Positions 15,884-23,510 are shown, numbered from the stretch's first letter. The stretch is 33,449 nt of DNA from Caulobacter vibrioides OR37 (GCF_000372645.1 NZ_APMP01000036.1:1-33449); one strand, 5' to 3'. Translations and numbers: made by a program. The notes: generated from the letters alone by a model not told the origin.

Positions 15884-16069
15884 ATGACCGACAAGACCGA
15901 CGCCCCCGCTCACGAACCCACCGGCGAGACCCCGATGCAGCGCGCCCTGCGCCTGAAGAAGGCCGCCCAGGGCAAGCACGGCCACGGGGCCAAGGCCTCG
16001 ACCGGCAAGGTCGAGCGGGCCAGCGCCGCCGCGCCGACCGGCAAGTCGAAGCCCTGGATGACGCGGTGA
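15884..16069 (+). CDS. Small basic hypothetical protein
   Basis: 61 residues, no hydrophobic segment, Lys/Ala/Gly-rich, ending SKPWMTR. It fits a loose group of short alphaproteobacterial proteins with an acidic head (MTDKTDAP), a QRALRLKKAAQ helix and a basic disordered tail. GGGAGG lies about 15 nt before the ATG, a longer spacing than usual. Possibly nucleic-acid binding because of charge, but no domain is recognised. Confidence 0.62.
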   Translation: MTDKTDAPAHEPTGETPMQRALRLKKAAQGKHGHGAKASTGKVERASAAAPTGKSKPWMTR

Positions 16070-16100
16070 CGATTGATCCGCCCCGCCCGCCGGGAACGCC

Positions 16101-16853
16101 TTAGCTCGGCTTGCGGAATTTCAGGATGAACTGATCGGTCTTTCCGCGAATCGCCGGGTCGAAGACGCTGGCCGTATGCGGATCGGTCGCGTTGGCCAGC
16201 AGCGGGCTCTGGGCCTCGAGCTTGAAGCCGGCGGCCTCCACTTCCTTTTTCACGGCCTCGACGTCGATGCGATGCAGCGTGTCCGGCGCGGCCAGGCCCG
16301 AGCCGGCCGCGGCGGCGTGGTCGACGACCAGGAAGACGCCGCCGGGCTTCAGCGACTTGAAGATCTCCGCGTCGACCTTGGCGGCCGTGTCCGCCGGGAA
16401 GGGCTTCAGGTGCATGTCGTGATAGTTCTGCACGGTGATCACGACATCGAGGTTGTCGGGCAGATCGAGACCGACCATCGGGCCGTTCAGCGCCTTGGCG
16501 TTGGGCAGGGCCGCGACCGTGCTGGCCTGATCCTCGCCGTACTTGGCCTTGAACTTGATGAACTCGGCCGGCTGATAGGCGTAGACCGTCCCCTTGGGCC
16601 CGACCGCGCCGGACAGGATGCGGGTGAAATAGCCGCCGCCCATGATGAAGTCGACGACGGTGTCGCCGGTCTTCACCCCGGCCAGGGCCAGGACCTCGCC
16701 CGGGTGACGGGCGGCGTCGCGCGCCGACTGCTCGGCCGGACGCGACGGATCGGCCACGGCCTTGGCGATGTTGGCCGGAACCTGAGCGAACGCGGCTCCG
16801 CCGGCGCCGAGCGCCAGAACCGCGAGAACGGAAACGACATATTTGCGAGCCAT
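16101..16853 (-). CDS. Exported predicted methyltransferase (COG4798-like)
   Basis: 250 residues. A clear signal peptide (MARKYVVSVLAVLALGAGGAAFAQ) precedes a class I SAM-methyltransferase-like fold: motif I VVDFIMGGGYFTRIL (about 66-80), VYAYQPAEF, LDLPDNLDVVITVQNYHDMHL, LKPGGVFLVVDHAA. The family is annotated as predicted methyltransferases, usually with a secretion signal, which is odd because S-adenosylmethionine is cytoplasmic. Substrate unknown. GGGAGG stands 6-7 nt before the ATG at 16853. Divergent from the penicillin-acylase-like gene. Confidence 0.82.
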   Translation of the reverse strand: MARKYVVSVLAVLALGAGGAAFAQVPANIAKAVADPSRPAEQSARDAARHPGEVLALAGVKTGDTVVDFIMGGGYFTRILSGAVGPKGTVYAYQPAEFIKFKAKYGEDQASTVAALPNAKALNGPMVGLDLPDNLDVVITVQNYHDMHLKPFPADTAAKVDAEIFKSLKPGGVFLVVDHAAAAGSGLAAPDTLHRIDVEAVKKEVEAAGFKLEAQSPLLANATDPHTASVFDPAIRGKTDQFILKFRKPS

Positions 16854-17015
16854 GGCGCGCCTCCCTTTTTGTCGCGCCTGTCGTAGCAGGCCCTTGGCGA
16901 CGGTCGAACGACGTTCTCGTGAGTTTCGGCGAGCATTCGTCGAAACCGACCCTTTCCTCGCGCCCAGCCGCCCCGCATGATCGCCGGCAACGAAAGAACG
17001 GTCGGGAGGCTTGGG

Positions 17016-19115
17016 ATGAAGTGGGTCCTGCGAGGGATCGGCGCGCTGGTCGCGCTCGTCGTCTTGGCGGCGGTGTCGCTGATCGTCATCGATCGCCTGA
17101 GCCTGCCCAAGGCCCCCGACCGCCAGACGCTTCTCGACCGGGCCAAGGCCTATGACGTCCATGTCCGCCGCGACGACTGGGGCGTGCCGCACATACTGGG
17201 CAAGACCGACGCCGACGCGGCTTTCGGCCTCGGCTACGCCCAGAGCGAGGACGACTTCGGCACCCTGCAGGACGTCGTGCTGGCCACGCGCGGCGTGCTG
17301 GCGCGCGACAAGGGCAAGGACGCCGCGCCGACCGACTACGTCACCGCCCTGCTGGACGTCTGGCCGACGACCAACGCCCATTACGGCGACCTGCCCGCCC
17401 CGCTGCGCAAGGTGATGGAGGCCTATGCCGACGGCGTGAACGTCTATGCCGCCCAGCACCCGGACAAGGTCAAGGCGGGCCTGCTGCCGCTGACCGGCCG
17501 AGACATCGAGGCCGGCTTCGTCTTCAAGCAGCCGTTCTTCTACGGCCTGGACGGCGAGCTGAAGCGCCTGACGACGCCCGGGGCTCCGCCGCCGCCGGCC
17601 AAGGGCTCCAACGGCTTGGCGACCGCGCCCTCGCGGAGCGCCGACGGCGCCACGCGGCTGCTGGTCAATTCGCACCAGCCCTATACCGGCCCCGTGGCCT
17701 GGTACGAGGCGGTGGTCGAGAGCGGCGAAGGCTGGCACGTGGCCGGCGGCTTCTTCCCCGGCTCGCCGTTCATGCTGCACGGCCACAACGCCGACCTGGG
17801 CTGGGCCAACACGGTGTCCAAGCCCGACCTGGTCGACATCTATCGCCTGACCATCAACCCGGCGAACAAGAACCAGTACCGCCTCGACGGCCAGTGGAAG
17901 GACTTCGACAGGCGCTACGTGACCCTGCGCGTGAAGCTGTTCGGCCCGATCGTCCTGCCCGTCAGGAAGGCGGTGTTGCGCTCGGTCCACGGGCCGGTTC
18001 TGGAAACCGATCACGGCGTCTTCGCCATTCGCTACGCCGGCATGGGCGAGTGGCGCCAGCCGGTTCAGTATTGGCGGCTGAACCATGCTCGCGACATGGC
18101 CGAATGGCGCGCCGCCATCGCCACCCACGCCATTCCCAGCCTCAACTACGTCTATGCGGACAAGGCCGGAAACATCGGCTTCGTGCATAACGGCCAGTAC
18201 CCGAACCGCGCGGTCCAGGCCGACTGGTCGGGGATCCTGCCGGGCGACCGCTCGGACCTGATCTGGCAAGGCTATCTGCCGGTCGAGAAGACGCCGCAAC
18301 TGTGGAATCCGAAGTCGGGCCTGGTCTTCAACTCCAACAACACTCCGTTCCGCGCCAGCGAGGACGCCGACAACCTGAAGCCGGCCGACTTTCCCGCCAC
18401 GATGGGCCTGCAGACCAACATGACCAACCGGGCCTGGCGGGCGCTGGAGACCTTCGGGACCGACCACGCGATCACCGACGCCAGTTTCCGGGCGCACAAG
18501 TTCGACATCGCGTTCAGCGACCGCTCCAGCGTCATGGACATGGTCCGCGAGGTCACGGCGATCGATCCGAAGGGCGACGCCGATCTCGCCCAGGCCCAGA
18601 AGATCCTGCGGGCCTGGGACAAGAAAGCCGACGTCCACGACCGCGGCGCGGCCCTGGCGGCGCTCATGAGCCAGCCAGTGCTGTTCGCCCGCTCCAACGG
18701 CGACAAGGGCCCGGCCCCGATCGACAGCCTGCGCGCGGCGATCAAGCAGTTGAAGACGCACTTCGGCCGCCTCGATCCCGAATGGGGCGAGGTCAACCGC
18801 ATCCGGCGCGGGGCCGTGAACCTGCCGATCGACGGCGCCGCCGACACCTATCGCTCGGTCTGGGGGCGCCCCGAAAAGGACGGCACGACCACGGCCGAGG
18901 GCGGCGACACCTTCATCATGTTCGTCACCTGGGACAGGGCCGGCCAGCTCCACTCCGAAAGCATCCACCAGTTCGGCTCGGCCACCCTGGACGCCAAGTC
19001 CCCGCACTACGCCGACCAGACGCCGCTGTTCGTCGCGATGAAGACCAAGCCGGTCTGGTTCACCGAGGACCAGTTGAAGGGGCACATTAAGGCCAACTAC
19101 CGACCGGGGCGCTGA
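17016..19115 (+). CDS. Penicillin acylase family protein (Ntn hydrolase)
   Basis: 699 residues. A membrane anchor or signal (about 5-27, LRGIGALVALVVLAAVSLIVI) is followed by an alpha-chain region (VHVRRDDWGVPHILGKTDADAAFGLGYAQSEDD). A spacer then ends in the self-cleavage site KG-SNGLA, so Ser198 would be the N-terminal nucleophile of the beta chain (LVNSHQPYTGP, NADLGWANTVSKPD, then GNIGFVHNGQYPNR, NSNNTPF). This is the plan of periplasmic amide hydrolases such as penicillin G acylase and the acyl-homoserine-lactone acylases PvdQ/QuiP; the substrate cannot be told from sequence. GGGAGG at 17004-17009 supports the ATG at 17016 over the one at 16977. Confidence 0.92.
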   Translation: MKWVLRGIGALVALVVLAAVSLIVIDRLSLPKAPDRQTLLDRAKAYDVHVRRDDWGVPHILGKTDADAAFGLGYAQSEDDFGTLQDVVLATRGVLARDKGKDAAPTDYVTALLDVWPTTNAHYGDLPAPLRKVMEAYADGVNVYAAQHPDKVKAGLLPLTGRDIEAGFVFKQPFFYGLDGELKRLTTPGAPPPPAKGSNGLATAPSRSADGATRLLVNSHQPYTGPVAWYEAVVESGEGWHVAGGFFPGSPFMLHGHNADLGWANTVSKPDLVDIYRLTINPANKNQYRLDGQWKDFDRRYVTLRVKLFGPIVLPVRKAVLRSVHGPVLETDHGVFAIRYAGMGEWRQPVQYWRLNHARDMAEWRAAIATHAIPSLNYVYADKAGNIGFVHNGQYPNRAVQADWSGILPGDRSDLIWQGYLPVEKTPQLWNPKSGLVFNSNNTPFRASEDADNLKPADFPATMGLQTNMTNRAWRALETFGTDHAITDASFRAHKFDIAFSDRSSVMDMVREVTAIDPKGDADLAQAQKILRAWDKKADVHDRGAALAALMSQPVLFARSNGDKGPAPIDSLRAAIKQLKTHFGRLDPEWGEVNRIRRGAVNLPIDGAADTYRSVWGRPEKDGTTTAEGGDTFIMFVTWDRAGQLHSESIHQFGSATLDAKSPHYADQTPLFVAMKTKPVWFTEDQLKGHIKANYRPGR

Positions 19116-19125
19116 GCCCGTCTCA

Positions 19126-19142
19126 TTCAGGTGGCGTTCAGG
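19126..19142 (+). promoter_or_regulatory. Direct repeat TTCAGG-N5-TTCAGG
   Basis: Two exact TTCAGG hexamers start 11 bp apart, one helical turn, upstream of the crystallin-like gene (ATG at 19283). This is the usual layout of a binding site for an OmpR/PhoB-type response-regulator dimer. The regulator is not identified. Confidence 0.42.
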
Positions 19143-19282
19143 CCAGGCGCGTTTTGCTTGGCCTCGACGCCATTCTGGTGGGGAACGCGACGACGCGGAA
19201 GATCCTGGTTTCGGCCGCGCCGAGGCTCGGGATCGAACCGCTCTTTCGAGCGCTTCGTCGCGCGAAGTAGGAGAGCAAGACC

Positions 19283-19693
19283 ATGCGCAAGACCCTTGCC
19301 CTGATCGCCTGCGCGACGCTGACCGCCCTGGGCGCGGCCACCGCCGTTTCGGCGCAGGATCGCTATGAGTACCGGGATGATCCCCGTTGGGAGCGCCGAG
19401 ACGACCGACGCGACGACCGCTGGGGTGGAGACCGCTGGGGCGGTGGGCCCGATCTCGTGCTGTTCGAGCACCGCGATTTCGGCGGCGAGGCCCGTCCGAT
19501 CCGCGGCGACATTCCCGACCTCGTGCGCCTGGGCTTCAACGACCGCGTCTCGTCGTTCAAGATCTTCCGAGGCGAGTGGGAAATGTGCGAGCACGCCTAC
19601 TTCCAGGGCCGCTGCTGGCGCTACAGCTACGACATGCCCGTGCTGCCCAACAAGCAGAACGATCGCTATAGCTCGGTTCGCCGGATCCGATAG
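19283..19693 (+). CDS. Exported beta/gamma-crystallin family protein
   Basis: 136 residues: signal peptide (MRKTLALIACATLTALGAATAVSAQ), an Asp/Arg/Gly/Trp-rich linker (about 26-56, repeats of RRDDR and RWGG), then a beta/gamma-crystallin domain with two Greek-key motifs. Each ends in a canonical calcium site N/D-N/D-x-x-S-S: NDRVSS (86-91) and NDRYSS (126-131). Aromatic corners (FEHRDFGG, then AYFQGRCWRY) fit the family. Two Cys (MCEH, GRCW) may bridge. Likely a calcium-binding periplasmic or surface protein. GGAG lies before the ATG; a TTCAGG direct repeat upstream suggests response-regulator control. Confidence 0.85.
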   Translation: MRKTLALIACATLTALGAATAVSAQDRYEYRDDPRWERRDDRRDDRWGGDRWGGGPDLVLFEHRDFGGEARPIRGDIPDLVRLGFNDRVSSFKIFRGEWEMCEHAYFQGRCWRYSYDMPVLPNKQNDRYSSVRRIR

Positions 19694-19790
19694 CGCCAAG
19701 GGTTTTCAGGCCACGAAAACGCGCCGGCGTTCTTGAAGCTCGGCGCGGCCCATGGCTAAGGTCCGGCCATTGAGTTGGAGCTATATCACC

Positions 19791-19928
19791 ATGCGCAAGA
19801 TCGTCGTCCTGGCCGCCGCCGCCGCCGCCCTGCTGGTTTCGGCCTGCAACACCGTTGAAGGCATGGGTCGCGACGTGTCGTCCGCCGGCAAGGCCGTCAG
19901 CGGCGCCGCCCGCGACGCCAAGCACTAA
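19791..19928 (+). CDS. Entericidin-family small lipoprotein
   Basis: 45 residues: MRKIVVLAAAAAALLVSACNTVEG, then a helical GMGRDVSSAGKAVSGAARDAKH. The lipobox LVSAC gives lipid attachment at Cys19, and the NTVEGMGRD..AGKA pattern is that of entericidin A/B, short stress-related envelope lipoproteins. TTGGAG precedes the ATG. The stop lies 5 bp from the stop of a convergent small gene. Confidence 0.88.
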   Translation: MRKIVVLAAAAAALLVSACNTVEGMGRDVSSAGKAVSGAARDAKH

Positions 19929-19933
19929 ACGCG

Positions 19934-20101
19934 TTAGGCGTCTTCCTCGCGTGAGGTTTCCGCGCCGATCGCCCGCTTTTCGTGCGGCGCGACGGCGGCG
20001 TCGGTCGCATGACGCACCTCATGCTCGGCCTTCGAAGCGCCCCTCCGTTCCGGAGCGGGCGCTTTCGAGGGGCCTCCCGGGGTCGATCGCGTCTCGGCCA
20101 T
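19934..20101 (-). CDS. 55-residue hydrophilic small protein behind a SigT-type promoter
   Basis: Reading the minus strand from the ATG at 20101 gives 55 codons ending TAA: MAETRSTPGGPSKAPAPERR at the start and IGAETSREEDA at the end, with a His/Lys/Arg-rich middle. There are no hydrophobic segments; it is probably disordered. I do not recognise a family. Support comes from signals: a perfect AGGAGG Shine-Dalgarno 6 nt before the ATG, and a perfect general-stress promoter about 27-50 bp upstream. Convergent with the entericidin gene. Small, charged proteins of this kind are common among alphaproteobacterial general-stress genes. Confidence 0.65.
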   Translation of the reverse strand: MAETRSTPGGPSKAPAPERRGASKAEHEVRHATDAAVAPHEKRAIGAETSREEDA

Positions 20102-20127
20102 GGCCAACCTCCTGCTTCTTTCCGATC

Positions 20128-20152
20128 AACGTCGCCGTTTTCACGGGGTTCC
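20128..20152 (-). promoter_or_regulatory. SigT/EcfG-type general-stress promoter
   Basis: On the minus strand, GGAAC (20152-20148), exactly 16 nt, then CGTT (20131-20128). This matches the GGAAC-N16-CGTT consensus of the alphaproteobacterial general-stress ECF sigma factor (SigT in Caulobacter). Transcription would start near 20120, just ahead of the Shine-Dalgarno of the 55-residue gene. Confidence 0.72.
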
Positions 20153-20363
20153 TTGACGGAAGACGGCTTGGTCAAAAGTTCTCAAGCTCATGCGTCAGTA
20201 TTACCATTGACCAAAGCTTGTATCAGCGGCCATCGAACAAGGGTCTTCCTGTATTGCCCGAGATCATTCGTTCGAAATCCGCTCGGGACACTTTGGCGCG
20301 TCAGGACAAATCGTCGCCGTGCGACGGCGCGTCGCCCTTTTCTCGCCGCGCCCTAAGGCGCAT

Positions 20364-20756
20364 ATGAACCTCATGTCCGAGCCCGCCCCCGCGTCCCCCA
20401 TGCTCACCGGCCTCAAACGGGGCCTGCTGCACCGTTGCCCCAACTGCGGCCGGGGGCGGCTGTACATGCGCTATCTGAAGGTCGATCCGGAGTGCGAGGC
20501 CTGCGGCCACCACTTGGGCGAATATCCGGCCGATGACGGCCCGGCCTATTTCACCATCCTGCTGGTCGGCCACCTGTTCGTGGCCCCGCTGCTGTTCCTG
20601 CCTTGGATCTGGCAGGCCTCGCCGTTCATCGTCGCGCCGGTGACCTTGATCCCCTTGGCCGCCCTGACCCTGCTGCTGCTGCCCCGGGTCAAGGGCGGAG
20701 TGATCGGCGCTTTGTGGGCCATCCGCATGAAAAAGGCCGAGGACGCCCCCAGCTGA
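20364..20756 (+). CDS. DUF983 family membrane protein
   Basis: 130 residues. A zinc-ribbon-like pair CPNCGRGRLYMRYLKV and CEACGHHLGEYPADDGPAYFTI is followed by two transmembrane segments (about 60-82, 86-106) and a short basic tail. This is the DUF983 layout, common in alphaproteobacteria and sometimes found near cytochrome oxidase assembly genes, though not here. Function unknown. The ATG at 20364 follows AAGG; an ATG at 20373 is an alternative. The 262-bp gap on its left holds the SigT-type promoter of the opposite gene and an inverted repeat TTGGTCAA/TTGACCAA (20168-20175, 20207-20214). Confidence 0.85.
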   Translation: MNLMSEPAPASPMLTGLKRGLLHRCPNCGRGRLYMRYLKVDPECEACGHHLGEYPADDGPAYFTILLVGHLFVAPLLFLPWIWQASPFIVAPVTLIPLAALTLLLLPRVKGGVIGALWAIRMKKAEDAPS

Positions 20757-20861
20757 CGGGAACCAAACGGCGCGGAACCGACGCGTCCGTCCACGTATTC
20801 CGAAGGCCAGACCCCAGCGTCGCCGTGGTGGCGGACGCGGGCTCGAGGGACCTTTCGGACT

Positions 20862-21017
20862 ATGCTCGGCACGATCCTCATCATCATCCTGATCCTGGCT
20901 CTGGTCGGCGCTCTGCCCACGTGGGGCCACAGCCGTTCGTGGGGCTATTACCCCAGCGGCGGCTTGGGCCTGATCCTGGTGATCATCATCGTTCTGGTGC
21001 TGCTGGGACGGATCTAA
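20862..21017 (+). CDS. DUF3309 small membrane protein
   Basis: 51 residues: two hydrophobic helices (MLGTILIIILILALVGALPTW and GLGLILVIIIVLVLLGRI) joined by a polar loop with HSRSWGYYPSGG. The TWGHSRSWGYYPSGGLGL centre is the DUF3309 signature, a short family of proteobacterial membrane peptides of unknown role. GAGGG lies about 12 nt upstream. Stands between DUF983 and the MHS transporter on the same strand. Confidence 0.85.
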   Translation: MLGTILIIILILALVGALPTWGHSRSWGYYPSGGLGLILVIIIVLVLLGRI

Positions 21018-21090
21018 GATCCGAAACGGGGCGGGTGTCGCGGCCGCTTTCCACGCCCGCGCTTGCCCCATGACGGCGTTCGCCTAAAGT

Positions 21091-21112
21091 CCCCTCCTGG
21101 GAGAGGGAGGGG
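21091..21112 (+). promoter_or_regulatory. Hairpin covering the ribosome-binding site of the MHS transporter
   Basis: CCCCTCC (21091-21097) pairs perfectly with GGAGGGG (21106-21112), the latter being the Shine-Dalgarno of the transporter whose ATG is at 21120. Folding would hide the ribosome-binding site. It could be a half palindromic repeat reused at this place. Confidence 0.4.
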
Positions 21113-21119
21113 ACCATAC

Positions 21120-22559
21120 ATGACGGCGAACGCCGACATCGCGCCTGGACGGCTTTCGCCGTGGGCGCGGGCCAAGGCTATCCTGGGCGGGTCGGCCGGT
21201 AATCTGGTCGAGTGGTACGACTGGTTCGCCTACGCGGCCTTCACCCTCTATTTCGCCCCCGCCTTCTTCCCCAAGGGCGACCAGACCGTGCAGCTGCTGC
21301 AGGCGGCGGCGGTGTTCTTTCTGGGCTTCGTGGCGCGGCCGATCGGGGCCTGGCTGATGGGCCTCTATGCCGATCGCGCCGGCCGTCGCGCGGCCTTATC
21401 CGCCTCGGTGGCCCTGATGTGCGGCGGCGCGCTGATCATCGCGGTCACGCCGGACTACAAGACCATCGGCCTTTGGGCGCCGGCCATTTTGCTGGTGGCG
21501 CGCGTGCTGCAAGGCCTCTCCGTCGGCGGCGAATACGGCGCCAGCGCCACCTATATGAGCGAGATGGCCGGCAAGGCCCGTCGCGGCTTCTGGTCCAGCT
21601 TCCAATACGTGACCCTAATCGCCGGGCAGCTGATCGCCCTGGGCGTGCTCATCACGCTTCAGCGCACCGTCGGCGAGGCCGAGCTGAAGGCCTGGGCCTG
21701 GCGCATCCCATTCCTGATCGGGGCGCTGCTGGCGGTCATCGTCTTCTGGATCCGCCGGGGCCTGGACGAGAGCATCGCCTTCAAGCCGTCGTCCAGCCAG
21801 GAGAGCCTGTCGAAGACGCAGGTGACCGCCGCGGGCGTCCTGCTGCTGCTGACGGTGATCGCCGGCGTGCTGGGCGTCACCAGTGGCCCGCTGGCCAAGC
21901 CTGGCCAGTATCTGGGCGCGTTGTTCCTGGTGCTGTTCTTCGCGACGCTGATCGCGCCGTTGATCCGCCGCCATCCCCGCGAGAGCCTGCTGATCATGGG
22001 CCTGACGGCCGGCGGATCGCTGACCTTCTATGTCTACACCACCTACATGCAGAAGTTCCTGGTCAACACGGCCGGTTTCCACAAGGGCCAGGCCTCGGAG
22101 ATCAGCGCGCTCAGCCTGGTGGGCTTCATGCTGTTCCAGCCCCTGGCCGGTTGGCTGTCGGACGTGGTCGGCCGCAAGCCGATGCTGATCGTGGCCTTCG
22201 CGGGCGGCGCCTTGAGCATCTGGCCGATCATGACCGGCATCAGCCAGGCTGGCTCGGTGACCACGGCCCTGGCGCTGATCCTGGCCGGGGTGGCGATCCA
22301 ATCCTGCTACACCGCGATCAGCGCGGTGGTGAAGGCCGAGCTGTTTCCCGCCGAGGTTCGGGCCCTGGGCGTGGCCCTGCCCTACGCCCTGGCCAATGTC
22401 CTTTTCGGCGGCACCGCCGAAATGGTCGCCCTGGCCTTCAAGCACGAAAAGATGGAGAGCGCCTTCTATCTCTATGTCGCCGGCGTCATGGCCGTGGGCC
22501 TCGTCTGCGCGATCCTGCTGAAGGACACGGCGCGCCACAGCCTGATCGCCGAAGACTAA
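21120..22559 (+). CDS. MHS-family MFS transporter (proton symporter of organic acids)
   Basis: 479 residues with about 12 hydrophobic segments. Family marks of the metabolite:H+ symporters are clear: GNLVEWYDWFAYAAF in TM1, FLGFVARPIGAWLMGLYADRAGRRAAL (MFS signature loop 2-3), then RVLQGLSVGGEYGASATYMSEM, and the second-half signature GWLSDVVGRKPML. This resembles KgtP (2-oxoglutarate permease) and related carriers of dicarboxylates, proline/betaine or shikimate; the exact substrate is not clear. The start at 21120 is supported by GGGAGGGGACC just upstream. It stands alone in its transcription direction with a 47-bp gap to DUF599. Confidence 0.92.
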   Translation: MTANADIAPGRLSPWARAKAILGGSAGNLVEWYDWFAYAAFTLYFAPAFFPKGDQTVQLLQAAAVFFLGFVARPIGAWLMGLYADRAGRRAALSASVALMCGGALIIAVTPDYKTIGLWAPAILLVARVLQGLSVGGEYGASATYMSEMAGKARRGFWSSFQYVTLIAGQLIALGVLITLQRTVGEAELKAWAWRIPFLIGALLAVIVFWIRRGLDESIAFKPSSSQESLSKTQVTAAGVLLLLTVIAGVLGVTSGPLAKPGQYLGALFLVLFFATLIAPLIRRHPRESLLIMGLTAGGSLTFYVYTTYMQKFLVNTAGFHKGQASEISALSLVGFMLFQPLAGWLSDVVGRKPMLIVAFAGGALSIWPIMTGISQAGSVTTALALILAGVAIQSCYTAISAVVKAELFPAEVRALGVALPYALANVLFGGTAEMVALAFKHEKMESAFYLYVAGVMAVGLVCAILLKDTARHSLIAED

Positions 22560-22606
22560 CGGCGACGCCCGCCGCACCCGTTTTCCGACTCTTGGTATCC
22601 GTCTAG

Positions 22607-23365
22607 ATGTCACCCATGCCGTTGCTCGATATCTTCGCCGTCCTGGTCTTCGCGCTCTGCTCGGTCCTGTACGAGCCGGCCCTGCGCCGTCTGGGCGAGG
22701 GGCGCGGCGCGCTGAATACGGACATGACGGTGATCCGCCGCCGGTGGATGCAGGAGATGTCGGTGCGCGAAGTCGCGCTGCTGGACGGCCAGTTGCTGGG
22801 CCATGCGATCAATTCCGCCAGCTTCTTCGCCTCGTCCAACCTCATCCTGATCGCGGCCACGGCCGGCGCCCTGTTCGGCGGGGACAAGTCGCTGCACAGC
22901 ATCGAGGGCCTGCGGGTCCTGGCCAAGACCACGCCCGTGATGTTCCAGATCAAGCTGGGTCTGGTCCTCGTGGCCCTGGCGCGGGGGCTGCTCGACTTCA
23001 TCTGGGCCATCCGGCAGATGAACTACTGCCTGGCGGCGATCGGCGCGGCGCCGTCGTGGGCGCCCAAGGCGGTGCTGGCCGAATACGCCGAGGCCGCCGG
23101 CGGCATCCTCAACCCCGCGCTGTCGGCCTTCAACGCCGGCGTCCGCGCCTATTATTTCGCCCTGGCGGCGGCGGTCTGGCTGCTGGGCCCGCTGCCCTTC
23201 CTGGCCGCAACGCTCGGCGCGATGAGCCTGCTGCTCTGGCGCCAGCGCCGCAGCCGCGCGTCCGACGCGGTGCGCAAGGTCCGTGAAATCCTGGAGCGTC
23301 AGCCGGTGACGCACGGCCCGCACTTCGCGCGCTCGCCCAACGCACCGCCCGAAGAGCGGATTTAA
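22607..23365 (+). CDS. DUF599 family membrane protein
   Basis: 252 residues with about four hydrophobic segments (5-20, 70-92, 110-135, 180-210). The pattern fits DUF599: LNTDMTVIRRRWMQEM near the start, LLDGQLLGHAINSASFFASSNLILIAATAGALFGG, MFQIKLGLVLVALARGLLDFIWAIRQMNYCLAAIGAAP, then NPALSAFNAGVRAYYFALAA. Function unknown; found widely in proteobacteria. The start could also be the ATG at 22616. Ends 23 bp before a stress-type promoter. Confidence 0.85.
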   Translation: MSPMPLLDIFAVLVFALCSVLYEPALRRLGEGRGALNTDMTVIRRRWMQEMSVREVALLDGQLLGHAINSASFFASSNLILIAATAGALFGGDKSLHSIEGLRVLAKTTPVMFQIKLGLVLVALARGLLDFIWAIRQMNYCLAAIGAAPSWAPKAVLAEYAEAAGGILNPALSAFNAGVRAYYFALAAAVWLLGPLPFLAATLGAMSLLLWRQRRSRASDAVRKVREILERQPVTHGPHFARSPNAPPEERI

Positions 23366-23388
23366 CCGGTCTTGGAAGCTTGGCCTGG

Positions 23389-23413
23389 GGAACACCGGGC
23401 CCGGCGCGACGTT
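23389..23413 (+). promoter_or_regulatory. SigT/EcfG-type general-stress promoter with no ORF behind it
   Basis: GGAAC (23389-23393), exactly 16 nt, then CGTT (23410-23413): a perfect match to the general-stress consensus on the plus strand. Transcription should begin near 23420. It is followed by structured sequence and no well-supported coding region. Confidence 0.7.
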
Positions 23414-23419
23414 ATCCTC

Positions 23420-23510
23420 GGCGCGAAAGCCATCCCCAGATGCAATAAGCCCCGCCGGTGACTCGGTCTCCGGCGGGGCTAATGGGAAGTCTTGTGGGTA
23501 GACAAGAACG
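23420..23510 (+). ncRNA. Predicted stress-induced small RNA
   Basis: Starts from the perfect SigT-type promoter at 23389-23413. The first part folds CATC-CCCA-GATG, leaving a C-rich loop near the 5' end. Next comes a 10-bp perfect hairpin GCCCCGCCGG / CCGGCGGGGC (23449-23458, 23470-23479), then a 6-bp one TCTTGT / ACAAGA (23490-23507). Caulobacter has a SigT-driven small RNA, GsrN, that pairs with mRNAs through a C-rich 5' loop; this locus fits that description in outline, but I cannot confirm identity. The 3' end is uncertain: there is no T-run right after the hairpins, and the first good terminator is at 23654-23684. Confidence 0.5.

Noticed and set aside
16854..19085. Very long minus-strand frame continuing upstream of the exported methyltransferase
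   Set aside because: It is a high-GC antisense shadow of the penicillin-acylase gene; the signal peptide and GGGAGG set the real start at 16853.
19179..19210. GGAAC upstream of the crystallin gene as a stress promoter
   Set aside because: No CGTT-like -10 element at the required distance.
20168..20214. Inverted repeat TTGGTCAA / TTGACCAA as an operator
   Set aside because: The 31-nt spacing is wide and no gene start is well placed; kept only as a note under DUF983.
20759..20797. Two GGAAC words before DUF3309 as a stress promoter
   Set aside because: No CGTT at 16-17 nt from either; the nearest (CGTA at 15 nt) is a poor match.
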